NCBI RefSeq assembly: GCF_001553115.1
Contig: NZ_KQ960183.1
Location: 24,602-88,601, forward strand
Length of the DNA: 64,000 nucleotides
Direction: 5' to 3'
From: Aedoeadaptatus coxii
GTDB lineage: Bacteria; Bacillota; Clostridia; Tissierellales; Peptoniphilaceae
Under the pieces are notes generated by a model. That model was not told where the DNA came from. It worked only from the letters and a program-made list of their open reading frames with translations, and made no database searches. The translations under genes and the position numbers were made by a program. Positions 43,527-51,847 of this stretch are shown piece by piece. Position 1 is the first letter of the stretch; each line of letters begins with the position of its first letter.

Positions 43527-43859
43527 ATGGCATACAAATACATGAAAACACAGGAAGATTTAAATGAGTTAATCGACTCTTCAGCAATTACAATGCTTGG
43601 ACTTTACGAAGGAGAAAATGGAGACTTAGCTTTCCAAGATTATTTAAAAGACTACCTTGAAGATGACACAATTTATATCACAATGGGAAAAACAATTAAC
43701 GAATTTTATGGAACTAGCCTTCCTGAAGACTTAAGGATAGTAAGTTTAAAATACAACAAGTTAGGAAGACTTCCAATTATAAGACTTGAGATTGGAGCGA
43801 AATGGTTTGATGACTTTATAGACAATCTCCAAAAGAATAAGAAAAGAGGAGTGAGATAA
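43527..43859 (+). CDS. Hypothetical prophage protein
   Basis: 110 residues from ATG 43527 behind AAGGAG. An upstream in-frame ATG at 43497 lacks a ribosome site. Acidic in the middle (DYLKDYLEDDTIYITMGKTI) and Lys-rich at the end. No family recognised. A TTGACA at about 43480 may be part of a local promoter. Confidence 0.6.
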   Translation: MAYKYMKTQEDLNELIDSSAITMLGLYEGENGDLAFQDYLKDYLEDDTIYITMGKTINEFYGTSLPEDLRIVSLKYNKLGRLPIIRLEIGAKWFDDFIDNLQKNKKRGVR

Positions 43860-44090
43860 ATGACAAACCAAGAATTGAAAAGGCAATGCTTTTTAGAGGC
43901 CACCAAAAGAATTAATGAAAAAAGAGATAAAGCACTTTTAGAAATTGCCAAGAAACATTCTTATGCAATAGAAGAAAGAGGAGACTTAGAAAAAAGAAAC
44001 AATGATTCAGAAGACTTTTTAGAAGTTTCAGTATGGTCATTAAAAGAAATGTTAAAAGAGGCCTATGAATTAGGAAAACAAAATAATTAG
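43860..44090 (+). CDS. Hypothetical helical prophage protein
   Basis: 76 residues, strongly helical and charged (RQCFLEATKRINEKRDKALL, LKEMLKEAYELGKQ). It starts at the base after the previous stop, so the two are an operon. Function unknown. Confidence 0.6.
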   Translation: MTNQELKRQCFLEATKRINEKRDKALLEIAKKHSYAIEERGDLEKRNNDSEDFLEVSVWSLKEMLKEAYELGKQNN

Positions 44091-44130
44091 AAATCAAGAA
44101 ATTGAGCGAAGGCTCTTTTTCTCGTAGTGA

Positions 44131-44154
44131 ACTAGCTAACGGCTAGTATTTTTT
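44131..44154 (+). terminator. Terminator-like hairpin before the large terminase gene
   Basis: ACTAGC/GCTAGT stem around TAACG, then six T residues at 44149-44154; a second smaller hairpin with T5 lies at 44104-44120. It stands directly before the ribosome site of terL. Confidence 0.6.
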
Positions 44155-44182
44155 ATGCCTATTTTTCAAGGAAGGAGGTCAA

Positions 44183-45772
44183 ATGAAATATAAACCAACA
44201 AAATTTATGCTACCTACATCTCACTATGATAAAAATAAAGCAGACTATGCTGTCACCTTTATAGAATGCCTAAAACATACAAAAGGTAGATGGGCAGGTA
44301 AAGATTTCAAGCTTATTGACTGGCAAGAAGAAATCATTAGAGACTTGTTTGGAATTGTGAAAGATACAGGGTATCGACAATTTAATACAGCCTATATTGA
44401 AATACCAAAGAAAATGGGAAAGTCAGAACTTGCAGCTGCTGTAGCACTCCTCCTTACTTGCGGTGATGGAGAGGAAAGAGCAGAAGTTTATGGTTGTGCT
44501 GCTGATAGGCAACAAGCAACAATCGTCTTTGATGTTGCAGCTGATATGGTAAGGATGAGCCCAGCCTTATCTAAAAGAGTAAAAATTCTAGCATCTCAAA
44601 AGAGGATGATTTATAAACCTACCAATTCTTTCTATCAAGTTCTATCTGCAGAGGCTTATTCCAAACACGGATTTAATATTCATGGTGTCGTATTTGACGA
44701 ACTTCACACTCAGCCAAATAGAAAATTATTTGATGTTATGACAAAAGGGTCTGGCGATGCAAGAACCCAACCTCTATATTTTCTTATAACAACTGCAGGA
44801 ACAGATACAAAATCAATCTGCTATGAGACGCATCAAAAGGCAGTTGATATACTGGAAGGAAGAAAAACTGATCCAACTTTTTATCCTGTGATTTATGGAG
44901 CAGATAGAGAAGACGATTGGACAGATGAAAAAGTATGGCATAAGGCAAATCCGTCTCTTGGAATTACAGTTCCTATAGAAAAAGTAAGACAAGCTTGTGA
45001 ATCGGCTAAGCAAAACCCAACTGAAGAAAATGCCTTTAGGCAACTAAGACTTAACCAATGGGTCAAGCAAGCAATTAGGTGGATGCCTATGGAAAAATGG
45101 GACCTATGTAATTTTATTGTTAATGAAGAAGAATTAAAAGGCAGAGTTTGTTATGGAGGTCTTGACCTATCAAGCACAACGGATATTACAGCCTTTGTTT
45201 TAGTCTTTCCTCCAATAGACGAAGATGATAAATATCAAATATTACCTTACTTTTGGTTACCAGAAGACAACCTCGACCTAAGAGTAAAAAGAGACCATGT
45301 AAACTATGACCTATGGGAAAAACAAGGCTATATTATGACAACAGAAGGTAATGTTGTTCATTATGGGTTTATAGAAAAATTTATAGAAGACTTAGGTGAG
45401 AAATATAACATCCGAGAAATTGCCTTTGACAGGTGGGGAGCAGTTCAGATGGTTCAAAACTTAGAAGGCATGGGTTTTACAGTAGTTCCATTTGGTCAAG
45501 GATTTAAAGATATGTCTCCACCAACTAAAGAACTAATGAAACTAACTCTCGAAAGAAAAATAGCCCATGGAGGTCATCCAGTATTAAGGTGGATGATGGA
45601 TAATATCTTTATTCGAACAGATCCAGCTGGAAACATAAAGGCAGACAAAGAAAAGTCTACAGAAAAAATAGATGGAGTTATAGCTACAATTATGGCACTT
45701 GACAGGGCTATAAGGTGTGGCAATGATACAAGTGAATCTGTTTATGACGATAGGGGTCTGATTGTTTTTTAA
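44183..45772 (+). CDS. terL: Phage terminase large subunit
   Basis: 529 residues. The ATPase half has the Walker A-like loop EIPKKMGKSELAAA, Walker B FDELHTQPN and the coupling region LITTAGTD. The C-terminal nuclease half has YGGLDLSSTTDITAF, FDRWGAVQMV and TEKIDGVIATIMALD (metal-binding aspartates). It packages DNA into the prohead and cuts concatemers. The AAGGAAGGAGGT site is strong. Confidence 0.94.
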   Translation: MKYKPTKFMLPTSHYDKNKADYAVTFIECLKHTKGRWAGKDFKLIDWQEEIIRDLFGIVKDTGYRQFNTAYIEIPKKMGKSELAAAVALLLTCGDGEERAEVYGCAADRQQATIVFDVAADMVRMSPALSKRVKILASQKRMIYKPTNSFYQVLSAEAYSKHGFNIHGVVFDELHTQPNRKLFDVMTKGSGDARTQPLYFLITTAGTDTKSICYETHQKAVDILEGRKTDPTFYPVIYGADREDDWTDEKVWHKANPSLGITVPIEKVRQACESAKQNPTEENAFRQLRLNQWVKQAIRWMPMEKWDLCNFIVNEEELKGRVCYGGLDLSSTTDITAFVLVFPPIDEDDKYQILPYFWLPEDNLDLRVKRDHVNYDLWEKQGYIMTTEGNVVHYGFIEKFIEDLGEKYNIREIAFDRWGAVQMVQNLEGMGFTVVPFGQGFKDMSPPTKELMKLTLERKIAHGGHPVLRWMMDNIFIRTDPAGNIKADKEKSTEKIDGVIATIMALDRAIRCGNDTSESVYDDRGLIVF

Positions 45773-45816
45773 TATGGGTATATAAATAAAATAGAAACAT
45801 TTTTGAGGTGATATTC

Positions 45817-46236
45817 ATGAGGAATAGAGAAGATATTATTCGTTTATGGTTTGATATGTGTATAAAAAAACAAGACTTAGGAATTAAAGATATTTTTGCT
45901 AATGATATTGTGTATACAGAAAGTTGGGGGCCAAAGTATAATAATCGCAGTACACTCGAGTTATGGTTTAAAGAATGGAACAGTCGTGCAAAAGTTGAAA
46001 CATGGGATATTGTACAATTTTTAGACTTTAAAGACCAATCAATTGTGGAATGGCATTTTAAATCAGTGATGAATAATGGGAAAATTGATGAATTTAATGG
46101 AATTTCTTTGGTTAAATGGGATTTTGATAATAAAATAATAGAATTAAAAGAATTTGGATGTAATATAGATAATTATAATCCATATGCTTATGGAGAGATT
46201 CCTAAATTTAGAAAAGAAAAGTCAAAGTGGTTTTAA
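45817..46236 (+). CDS. NTF2/SnoaL-like protein (cargo gene)
   Basis: 139 residues from ATG 45817 (GAGGTG upstream). The pattern REDIIRLWFDMCIKK, IVYTESWGPKY, VEWHFKSVMNNGKIDEFNG and KEFGC fits the NTF2-like fold of bacterial SnoaL-type proteins. Such proteins are usually chromosomal. It sits in the middle of the packaging genes between terL and portal, separated from the latter by a terminator, so it is a likely moron acquired by the phage. Role unknown. Confidence 0.72.
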   Translation: MRNREDIIRLWFDMCIKKQDLGIKDIFANDIVYTESWGPKYNNRSTLELWFKEWNSRAKVETWDIVQFLDFKDQSIVEWHFKSVMNNGKIDEFNGISLVKWDFDNKIIELKEFGCNIDNYNPYAYGEIPKFRKEKSKWF

Positions 46237-46259
46237 CATATATTCATGATATTTTTTTA

Positions 46260-46285
46260 GCATCTACATTAGTAGGTGCTTTTTT
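46260..46285 (+). terminator. Terminator between the cargo gene and portal
   Basis: GCATCTAC (46260-46267) with GTAGGTGC (46272-46279), one G-U pair, loop ATTA, six T residues at 46280-46285. The portal ribosome site begins only 14 nt later. Confidence 0.8.
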
Positions 46286-46311
46286 CATGCCTACTTTTAG
46301 GAGGTGGTAAT

Positions 46312-47550
46312 ATAAACATTTTAGATTTAATATTCAAGTCAAGAGACAAACCTAAAGACGGGGAGAGGATATCTTCATCGTCTTTTTTATTTGGAAGAAC
46401 TGCAGCAGGAAGGAATGTCAACGAATTTACTGCTATGCAAATGACAGCAGTTTATTCATGCGTGAGAGTTCTTGCTGAAACCTTAGCAGGACTTCCTCTT
46501 CATCTATATAAAAGAGGAGATTCAAACTCTAAGGAAAAAGCAAAAGGCCATGCCATATATTTTCTTTTGCACGATGAACCAAATACTGAGATGACTTCAT
46601 TTGTATTTAGAGAAACACTAATGACCCATCTACTACTTTGGGGTAATGCTTATGCTCAGATAATTCGTAATGGAAGAAATGAGGTTATTGGTCTCTACCC
46701 ACTAATGCCAAACAAGATGACTGTTATGAGAAGTGAAGAAGGAGAAATATTTTATAAATACAATCATAAATCAGAAGAAGTTTATCTTTTAAAAGGAGAT
46801 GTCCTTCATATTCCAGGACTTGGCTTTGATGGCCTTATTGGCTACTCACCAATTACCATGGCTAAAAATGCTATTGGTATGGCTATGGCTTGTGAAGATT
46901 ATGGTGCATCTTTCTTCCAAAATGGAGCACAGCCAGGTGGAGTTTTAGAACACCCAGGTATTATCAAAGACCCAGAAAGAGTAAGGGAGTCATGGAATGC
47001 AGCCTTTCAAGGGCCTAAGAACGCCAACAAAGTGGCTGTACTTGAAGAAGGGATGAAATACCAACCCATAGCAATAGCACCAAGTGAAGCCCAGTTTTTA
47101 GAAACCAGAAAATTTCAGCTAAATGAGATAGCAAGAATATTCAGAATACCACCTCATATGATCGGCGACCTAGAGAGGTCATCATTTTCAAATATAGAAC
47201 AGCAGTCACTTGAGTTTGTTAAATACACTCTTGACCCTTGGATTGTTCGTTGGGAGCAATCTTTGGAAAGAGCACTACTAACAAAGAAAGAAAAAGAATC
47301 CTACTTTATTAAATTTAACCTTGATGGACTTCTAAGAGGAGACTATGAATCAAGAATGAATGGATATGCTGTAGGAAGACAGAATGGTTGGATGAGTGCA
47401 AATGACATAAGAGAATTAGAAAACCTAGATAGGATATCAGCTGAAGAAGGTGGAGACTTATATCTTGTAAATGGAAATATGCTACCGCTTGATAAAGCTG
47501 GTAGTTTTTATCAGCAGAAAGGAGAAGAAATAAATCCTAATGAAGAATAA
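46312..47550 (+). CDS. Phage portal protein, HK97 family (ATA start codon)
   Basis: 412 residues. The N-terminus NILDLIFKSRDKP directly follows AGGAGGTGG (46299-46307) and the codon ATA at 46312; the only upstream in-frame canonical start is GTG 46276, which lies inside the terminator hairpin. ATA is therefore the probable start. Portal landmarks are NEFTAMQMTAVYSCVRVLAE, LAGLPLHLYKR, LLLWGNAYAQIIR, GYSPITMAKNAIG and FRIPPHMIGDLERSSFSNIE. Twelve copies form the DNA entry ring. It overlaps the protease gene by 11 nt. Confidence 0.9.
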   Translation: MNILDLIFKSRDKPKDGERISSSSFLFGRTAAGRNVNEFTAMQMTAVYSCVRVLAETLAGLPLHLYKRGDSNSKEKAKGHAIYFLLHDEPNTEMTSFVFRETLMTHLLLWGNAYAQIIRNGRNEVIGLYPLMPNKMTVMRSEEGEIFYKYNHKSEEVYLLKGDVLHIPGLGFDGLIGYSPITMAKNAIGMAMACEDYGASFFQNGAQPGGVLEHPGIIKDPERVRESWNAAFQGPKNANKVAVLEEGMKYQPIAIAPSEAQFLETRKFQLNEIARIFRIPPHMIGDLERSSFSNIEQQSLEFVKYTLDPWIVRWEQSLERALLTKKEKESYFIKFNLDGLLRGDYESRMNGYAVGRQNGWMSANDIRELENLDRISAEEGGDLYLVNGNMLPLDKAGSFYQQKGEEINPNEE

Positions 47551-48226
47551 TAAAATATTTTGGAACTGGAAAAAGGATTCAAATGAACTCTATATAGATG
47601 GAGTAATTGCAGAAGAGTCTTGGTTTGATGATGAAATCACACCAAGGCTCTTTTTTGAAGAATTAAAAAATAAAAGTGGAGACATAACTGTGTGGATCAA
47701 CTCTCCTGGTGGAGATTGTATAGCTGCATCAAGAATTTACACCATGCTTTTAGAGCACAAGGGAAATGTGACTATTAAGATTGACGGGCTTGCAGCATCA
47801 GCAGCATCAGTCATTGCTATGGCAGGAACTGAAGTATTGATGAGTCCTACCTCACTAATGATGATTCACAACCCCTTAACTGTAGCCATTGGTGACTCAA
47901 AAGAAATGCAAAAAGCCATAGATATGTTAAAGGAAGTCAAGGAATCAATCATCAATGCTTATGAGATTAAGACAGGTTTATCAAGAGAAGAAATTTCTAA
48001 TCTAATGGATGGAGAGACTTGGTTTGATAAGAACAAGGCTATTGAGATGGGTTTTTGTGATGGAACTCTCACTGACAAAAGAAAAGATGAAAAAGTCACT
48101 AATATGGTTTTTTCAAGACGAGCAGTTACAAACTCACTTTTAACAAAGATAAATAAAGAAGTAAAGACTCACTCAATGAGTGAGGTAGAAGAAAGATTAA
48201 ACAAAATTAAAAACACTTGGAGGTAA
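47540..48226 (+). CDS. ClpP-like prohead protease
   Basis: 228 residues with ClpP fold marks: ITVWINSPGGDCIAASRIY, the catalytic serine in DGLAASAASVIAMAG, and histidine in MMIHNPLTVAIGD. Phage ClpP-type proteases process scaffold and capsid during head maturation. It lies between portal and capsid, overlapping portal by 11 nt. Confidence 0.92.
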   Translation: MKNNKIFWNWKKDSNELYIDGVIAEESWFDDEITPRLFFEELKNKSGDITVWINSPGGDCIAASRIYTMLLEHKGNVTIKIDGLAASAASVIAMAGTEVLMSPTSLMMIHNPLTVAIGDSKEMQKAIDMLKEVKESIINAYEIKTGLSREEISNLMDGETWFDKNKAIEMGFCDGTLTDKRKDEKVTNMVFSRRAVTNSLLTKINKEVKTHSMSEVEERLNKIKNTWR

Positions 48227-48228
48227 TT

Positions 48229-49419
48229 ATGAATTTAAAAGAACTTTTAGAAAAGAGAACTAAGGCTTGGGATGAGGCAAAGGCATTTGCTGAATCTAAG
48301 AAAGATGAAAAGGGTCTAATGTCTGATGAAGACTTTAAGACATATGAAGAGATGGAAAGAACTATCGAGAATTATACTCGTGAAATTGAAAGAAAGAAGA
48401 GGGAAGAAGAAATGGATAAATCCTTAGAAAAACCTACTACTCAAGCACTAACAAATGAACCTGCTACTTTTAATGAAGAAGAAAAGCCAATGAGGGCAAG
48501 AAATGTCTATAAGAAATCTATGATGAAAGCATTAAGAACTAACTTTAGAGATATTTCCAATGAATTAAAAGTTGGTACAGATGAAAGTGGTGGATATTTA
48601 GTTCCAGAAGAAATGGAAACAGATATTGTAAATGGTCTTGAAGATGAAAATATTGTAAGAAAACTAGCTACAAAAGTTCAAACTTCAGGACTTCATAAAA
48701 TCAATATTGCAGCTACAAAACCAGCTGCCCTATGGGTTGAAGAAGGTGGTCAACTAACCTTTGGAGATGGCACATTTGATCAAGTATCTCTTGATGCACA
48801 TAAACTTCATGTTGGAATTAAAGTAACTGAAGAGCTTCTCTATGATGCAGCCTTTAATCTAGAAAAATACATCACTGAAGAATTTACTAGAGCACTAGCA
48901 AATGCTGAAGAGGATGCCTTCCTAAATGGAGATGGAGTAAATAAACCTACAGGAATTTTTGACTCTAAAAAGGGTGGAGAACTTGGCCTGACAACAAAGG
49001 CTCAAACAATTAATGCGGATGAACTAATTGATTTAGTTTACTCATTAGACAGACCTTATAGGAAGAAAGCAGCCTTCATATTAAATGATGCAACAGTTGC
49101 TCAAATTAGAAAGCTTAAAGATGTTAATGGTGCATATATTTGGCAACCATCACTTAAAGATGGAGAACCAGATAGACTTTTAGGATATCCTGCCTACACA
49201 TCTGCCTTTGCTCCAAAAGCTGATAAAGGAAAACTTGCTGTAGCCTTTGGCGATTTTTCGTACTACAAGATTGGAGATAGAGGAAATAGATCTTTCCAAG
49301 ACTTAAAGGAACTATTTGCTGGTAATGGCATGATTGGTTTCTTAGGCAAAGAAAGAGTTGATGGAATCCTAGTTTTAAGAGAAGCAGTTAAACTATTAAA
49401 AATTGGTGCCACTGCCTAA
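48229..49419 (+). CDS. Major capsid protein, HK97 family
   Basis: 396 residues from ATG 48229 (GGAGGT upstream). The first ~100 residues form a coiled-coil delta domain (scaffold) with Lys/Glu-rich helices, presumably removed by the protease. The mature part has GTDESGGYLVPEEM, KVQTSGLHKINIAATKPAAL, FLNGDGVNKPTGIF and LLGYPAYTS, all typical of HK97-fold capsids. It builds the icosahedral shell. Confidence 0.93.
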   Translation: MNLKELLEKRTKAWDEAKAFAESKKDEKGLMSDEDFKTYEEMERTIENYTREIERKKREEEMDKSLEKPTTQALTNEPATFNEEEKPMRARNVYKKSMMKALRTNFRDISNELKVGTDESGGYLVPEEMETDIVNGLEDENIVRKLATKVQTSGLHKINIAATKPAALWVEEGGQLTFGDGTFDQVSLDAHKLHVGIKVTEELLYDAAFNLEKYITEEFTRALANAEEDAFLNGDGVNKPTGIFDSKKGGELGLTTKAQTINADELIDLVYSLDRPYRKKAAFILNDATVAQIRKLKDVNGAYIWQPSLKDGEPDRLLGYPAYTSAFAPKADKGKLAVAFGDFSYYKIGDRGNRSFQDLKELFAGNGMIGFLGKERVDGILVLREAVKLLKIGATA

Positions 49420-49429
49420 GGAGTAAATT

Positions 49430-49702
49430 ATGATTACTCTTGAAGAGGCAAAATCCTATTTAAGGGTGGATTTTGATGATGAGGATGAGATGATTAATTC
49501 TCTCATCCAATCATCAATAAAACACTCCATGGATGTAGCCAGAGTTGATAGTGAAGAAGACCTTTCTAAAAATCCAAATGGAAAGATAGCTGTCCTCTAT
49601 ATGACTGCTTATCTTTATGAACACCGAGAAGAGGCAGATTATTCTGAATTAAACTTAACTCTAAGGGCTTTATTGTTTGGAATGAGAAAGGCTGAGTTCT
49701 AA
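49430..49702 (+). CDS. Head-tail connector (gp6-like)
   Basis: 90 residues, helical, starting MITLEEAKSYLRVDFDDEDE and continuing LIQSSIKHSMD, the pattern of gp6/YqbG-type adaptor proteins below the portal. It overlaps the next gene by one base (TAATG). Confidence 0.85.
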   Translation: MITLEEAKSYLRVDFDDEDEMINSLIQSSIKHSMDVARVDSEEDLSKNPNGKIAVLYMTAYLYEHREEADYSELNLTLRALLFGMRKAEF

Positions 49703-50034
49703 TGAGGATATCAGATTTAAATAGAAAAATAATCTTTCAAAATAAAAATGTTGAGGTGGATAGAATTGGTAACCATAAGTCAGTATGGACGGATTATCTA
49801 GAAACGTCAGCCTATATTTCTTTTCAAGGTAAAGGCGAAGAAGTTTTTCTTGGGATGGAAGTAGATAGGTCAGATATTTCTTTTACTGTGAGATTTCAAA
49901 ATAGGTTAAAGAATATTAACACTTCAGAATACAGAATTCTATTTGATGATGAAATGTACAATATCATCTCAATTGACTTTATGAACTATGAAAATAGACT
50001 TATAAAGTTTAGATGTAGGAAGGTGAGTAGATGA
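49702..50034 (+). CDS. Head closure / head-tail joining protein
   Basis: 110 residues, beta-rich (RIGNHKSVWTDYLETSAYIS, VDRSDISFTVRFQNRL, RILFDDEMYNIISID), matching SPP1 gp16-type stoppers. Overlaps its neighbours by one and four bases, as in compact connector operons. Confidence 0.83.
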   Translation: MRISDLNRKIIFQNKNVEVDRIGNHKSVWTDYLETSAYISFQGKGEEVFLGMEVDRSDISFTVRFQNRLKNINTSEYRILFDDEMYNIISIDFMNYENRLIKFRCRKVSR

Positions 50035-50411
50035 ATGTAAAAATTGAAAACCTCGCCAATGAAATAATGAAGGGCTTAGAAGAATATTCTGATATGGCAA
50101 CAGATGAAGTCAAAAAGGAAGTTAAAAAAGCTGGTAGCAATATTAGAAAAGACATACAAGAAAATGCACCTGTAGGAGAAACAAAGAAATATTCTAAATC
50201 TTGGTCTGTAAAAACTATAAAAGAAACTTCAAATTCAATAGAACTTGTAGTTCACTCAAGAAATAGATATCAGCTGGCTCATCTACTTGAAAAAGGTCAC
50301 GTCCTAAGACAAGGTGGAAGAGTGTCTGCTAAGCCACACATTGGGCCAGCTGAAGAGAAAGGAATCAGAGAATTGGAAGAAAATATTATGAGGAAACTAA
50401 ACAATGGATAG
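50031..50411 (+). CDS. HK97 gp10-like tail-completion protein
   Basis: 126 residues with DVKKEVKKAG-like helices, IRKDIQENAPVGETKKYSKS and HLLEKGHVLRQGGRVSAKPH, the conserved HK97 gp10 C-terminal loop. It joins tail to head. Confidence 0.85.
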   Translation: MNVKIENLANEIMKGLEEYSDMATDEVKKEVKKAGSNIRKDIQENAPVGETKKYSKSWSVKTIKETSNSIELVVHSRNRYQLAHLLEKGHVLRQGGRVSAKPHIGPAEEKGIRELEENIMRKLNNG

Positions 50412-50730
50412 GCTATTAAAAATAATTGAAGATATGGGACTTCCCTTTGCATATTCACATTTTGCTGAGGGAGAAAGTCCAGATCCCCCATTTATGGTCT
50501 ACCTATTTCCAAAGAATAAGCACTTTGGTGCAGATGGAGTAGTTTTCTATAAAAACACCCAGATAGACTTAGAGCTTTATACTGATAAGAAAGATTTAAA
50601 ATTAGAAGAAAAAATAGAAGAGATACTTGATAGAGAAAAAATCTATTATGAAAAATCTGAAGTTTGGATTGAATCAGAGAGACTCTATGAGGTTCTCTAT
50701 GAATTTACTATGGAGGTAAAAAATGGCTAA
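50404..50730 (+). CDS. Tail-completion / minor tail protein
   Basis: 108 residues: PFAYSHFAEGESPDPPFMVY, KNKHFGADGVVFYKNTQIDL and a C-terminal RLYEVLYEFTMEVKNG. By position and pattern it is the last tail-completion protein before the major tail protein. It overlaps the duplicated tail start at 50723 by eight bases. Confidence 0.78.
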   Translation: MDRLLKIIEDMGLPFAYSHFAEGESPDPPFMVYLFPKNKHFGADGVVFYKNTQIDLELYTDKKDLKLEEKIEEILDREKIYYEKSEVWIESERLYEVLYEFTMEVKNG

Positions 50731-50902
50731 TAAAGTTAAATTTAATATTTGTAATGTTAATGACCTAACCCCACGAGCCTTGCGAGTGGCAGGTAGGTCA
50801 GATGTCACGCAATCCAATTCTCTGCGACTGATAAGGAGCGAAGAGAATTGTGATGGAGCTGACTCACTACAATTTATGGGAGGTAACAATTATGGCAAAT
50901 AA
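50723..50902 (+). pseudogene. Duplicated start of the major tail gene, interrupted by a structured insert
   Basis: ATG 50723 begins MANKVKFNICNV, the same 12 residues as the intact gene at 50892, with synonymous differences. Then the frame enters an unrelated sequence and stops at TAA 50900, giving a 59-residue reading that overlaps the real start. It has its own GGAGGT site, so it may be translated. It looks like the old 5' end left behind when an element bringing a replacement 5' end was inserted. Confidence 0.7.
50761..50850 (+). ncRNA. Structured insertion between the two tail-gene starts
   Basis: Stem A: TGACCTA (50761-50767) with TAGGTCA (50794-50800), CC/GG (50769-50770, 50792-50793) and CCAC/GTGG (50771-50774, 50786-50789). 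Stem B: CAATTCTCT (50815-50823) with AGAGAATTG (50842-50850) plus inner CG/CG. It is GC-richer than its surroundings, lies after an ATGA (50760-50763), and has no known family that I can confirm. A HEARO/omega-RNA-like or other mobile RNA remnant is possible. Confidence 0.5.
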
Positions 50903-51488
50903 GGTAAAGTTTAATATTTGTAATGTGCATTACGCTCTCTTTGATAAAGCCGAAGAGGGCGTTATTAAATATAAGACACCAGTACCGATGCCTGGTGCTG
51001 TTTCAATTTCACTAGATCCAAATGGAGAGCCTGAAAGCTTTTATGCAGATGGAATTGAATACTACACTATTTCAAACAATATGGGATATGACGGAGATTT
51101 GGAAATCGCTCTTATTCCAGAATCCTTTAGGACTGATGTTTTGATGGAAAAATCAGACTCCAATAAAGTTCTAATTGAGTCTTCAAACTCTGAAACTGCA
51201 AACTTTGCACTGTTATTTGAGTTTGATGGAGACCAAAAGAAAATCCGTCACGTTATGTATAACTGTTCAGCAGCAAGACCTACTCTCGAAGGAGAAACTA
51301 ATGAAGAATCAAGAGAAGTTCAACCAGAAACCTTATCTATCCAAGCAAGACCACTTCCAAATGGAAATGTAAAGGCTAGAACAGGTGAAGAAACTACGAA
51401 GGAAACTTACGATGGTTGGTATAAGTCAGTCTATATGCCAACAGAAACGACAGTAACACCTTCAAGAGCAAGTGTTGGAGGTAAATAA
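50892..51488 (+). CDS. Major tail protein (phi13 type)
   Basis: 198 residues from ATG 50892 behind GGGAGGT. Landmarks are KVKFNICNVHYALFDKAEEG, YKTPVPMPGAVSISLDPNGE, YYTISNNMGYDGDLEIALIP and a C-terminal domain ending TTVTPSRASVGGK. It forms the stacked hexameric rings of the siphovirus tail tube. A duplicated, interrupted copy of its first 12 codons lies just upstream. Confidence 0.9.
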   Translation: MANKVKFNICNVHYALFDKAEEGVIKYKTPVPMPGAVSISLDPNGEPESFYADGIEYYTISNNMGYDGDLEIALIPESFRTDVLMEKSDSNKVLIESSNSETANFALLFEFDGDQKKIRHVMYNCSAARPTLEGETNEESREVQPETLSIQARPLPNGNVKARTGEETTKETYDGWYKSVYMPTETTVTPSRASVGGK

Positions 51489-51490
51489 AT

Positions 51491-51847
51491 ATGGCACTAA
51501 CCAAGAAAATTCAAATTGATGGGAAAGATGTTGTTTTCCGTGCATCAGCAGCTATCCCAAGAATCTATAGACTTAAATTTGGAAGAGATATCTTCAAAGA
51601 CTTGATGGAATTAGAAAAGTCCATGAAGAAAAATGATGAAGATAAATCTAACCTTGATATAGGTTCATTAGAACTATTTGAAAATATAGCCTATGTAATG
51701 GCAAAGCATGGAGACAAATCTGTTCCTGATAGTCCAGAAGAATGGTTAGATAATTTCTCAACCTTTTCAATTTACCAAATTCTACCTCAGCTAATTGAGT
51801 TGTGGGGACTTAATATAAAATCGGAAGAAGTTCCTAAAAAAAAGTAA
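51491..51847 (+). CDS. Tail assembly chaperone, gpG-like
   Basis: 118 residues: FRASAAIPRIYRLKFGRDIF, LELFENIAYVMAKHGDKS and LDNFSTFSIYQILPQLIEL. It binds the tape measure during tail assembly. The end contains eight A residues with the slippery heptamer A_AAA_AAG at 51838-51844, right before TAA 51845-51847. A -1 shift there gives the longer gpGT form. Confidence 0.9.
   Translation: MALTKKIQIDGKDVVFRASAAIPRIYRLKFGRDIFKDLMELEKSMKKNDEDKSNLDIGSLELFENIAYVMAKHGDKSVPDSPEEWLDNFSTFSIYQILPQLIELWGLNIKSEEVPKKK
51838..51844 (+). promoter_or_regulatory. Programmed -1 frameshift site (A_AAA_AAG)
   Basis: In the gpG frame the codons read CCT-AAA-AAA-AAG-TAA; a -1 slip enters the frame AAA-GTA-AGA-CCA that stays open into the gpT reading at 51865. 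The heptamer is the bacterial dnaX-type slippery sequence. Confidence 0.75.
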
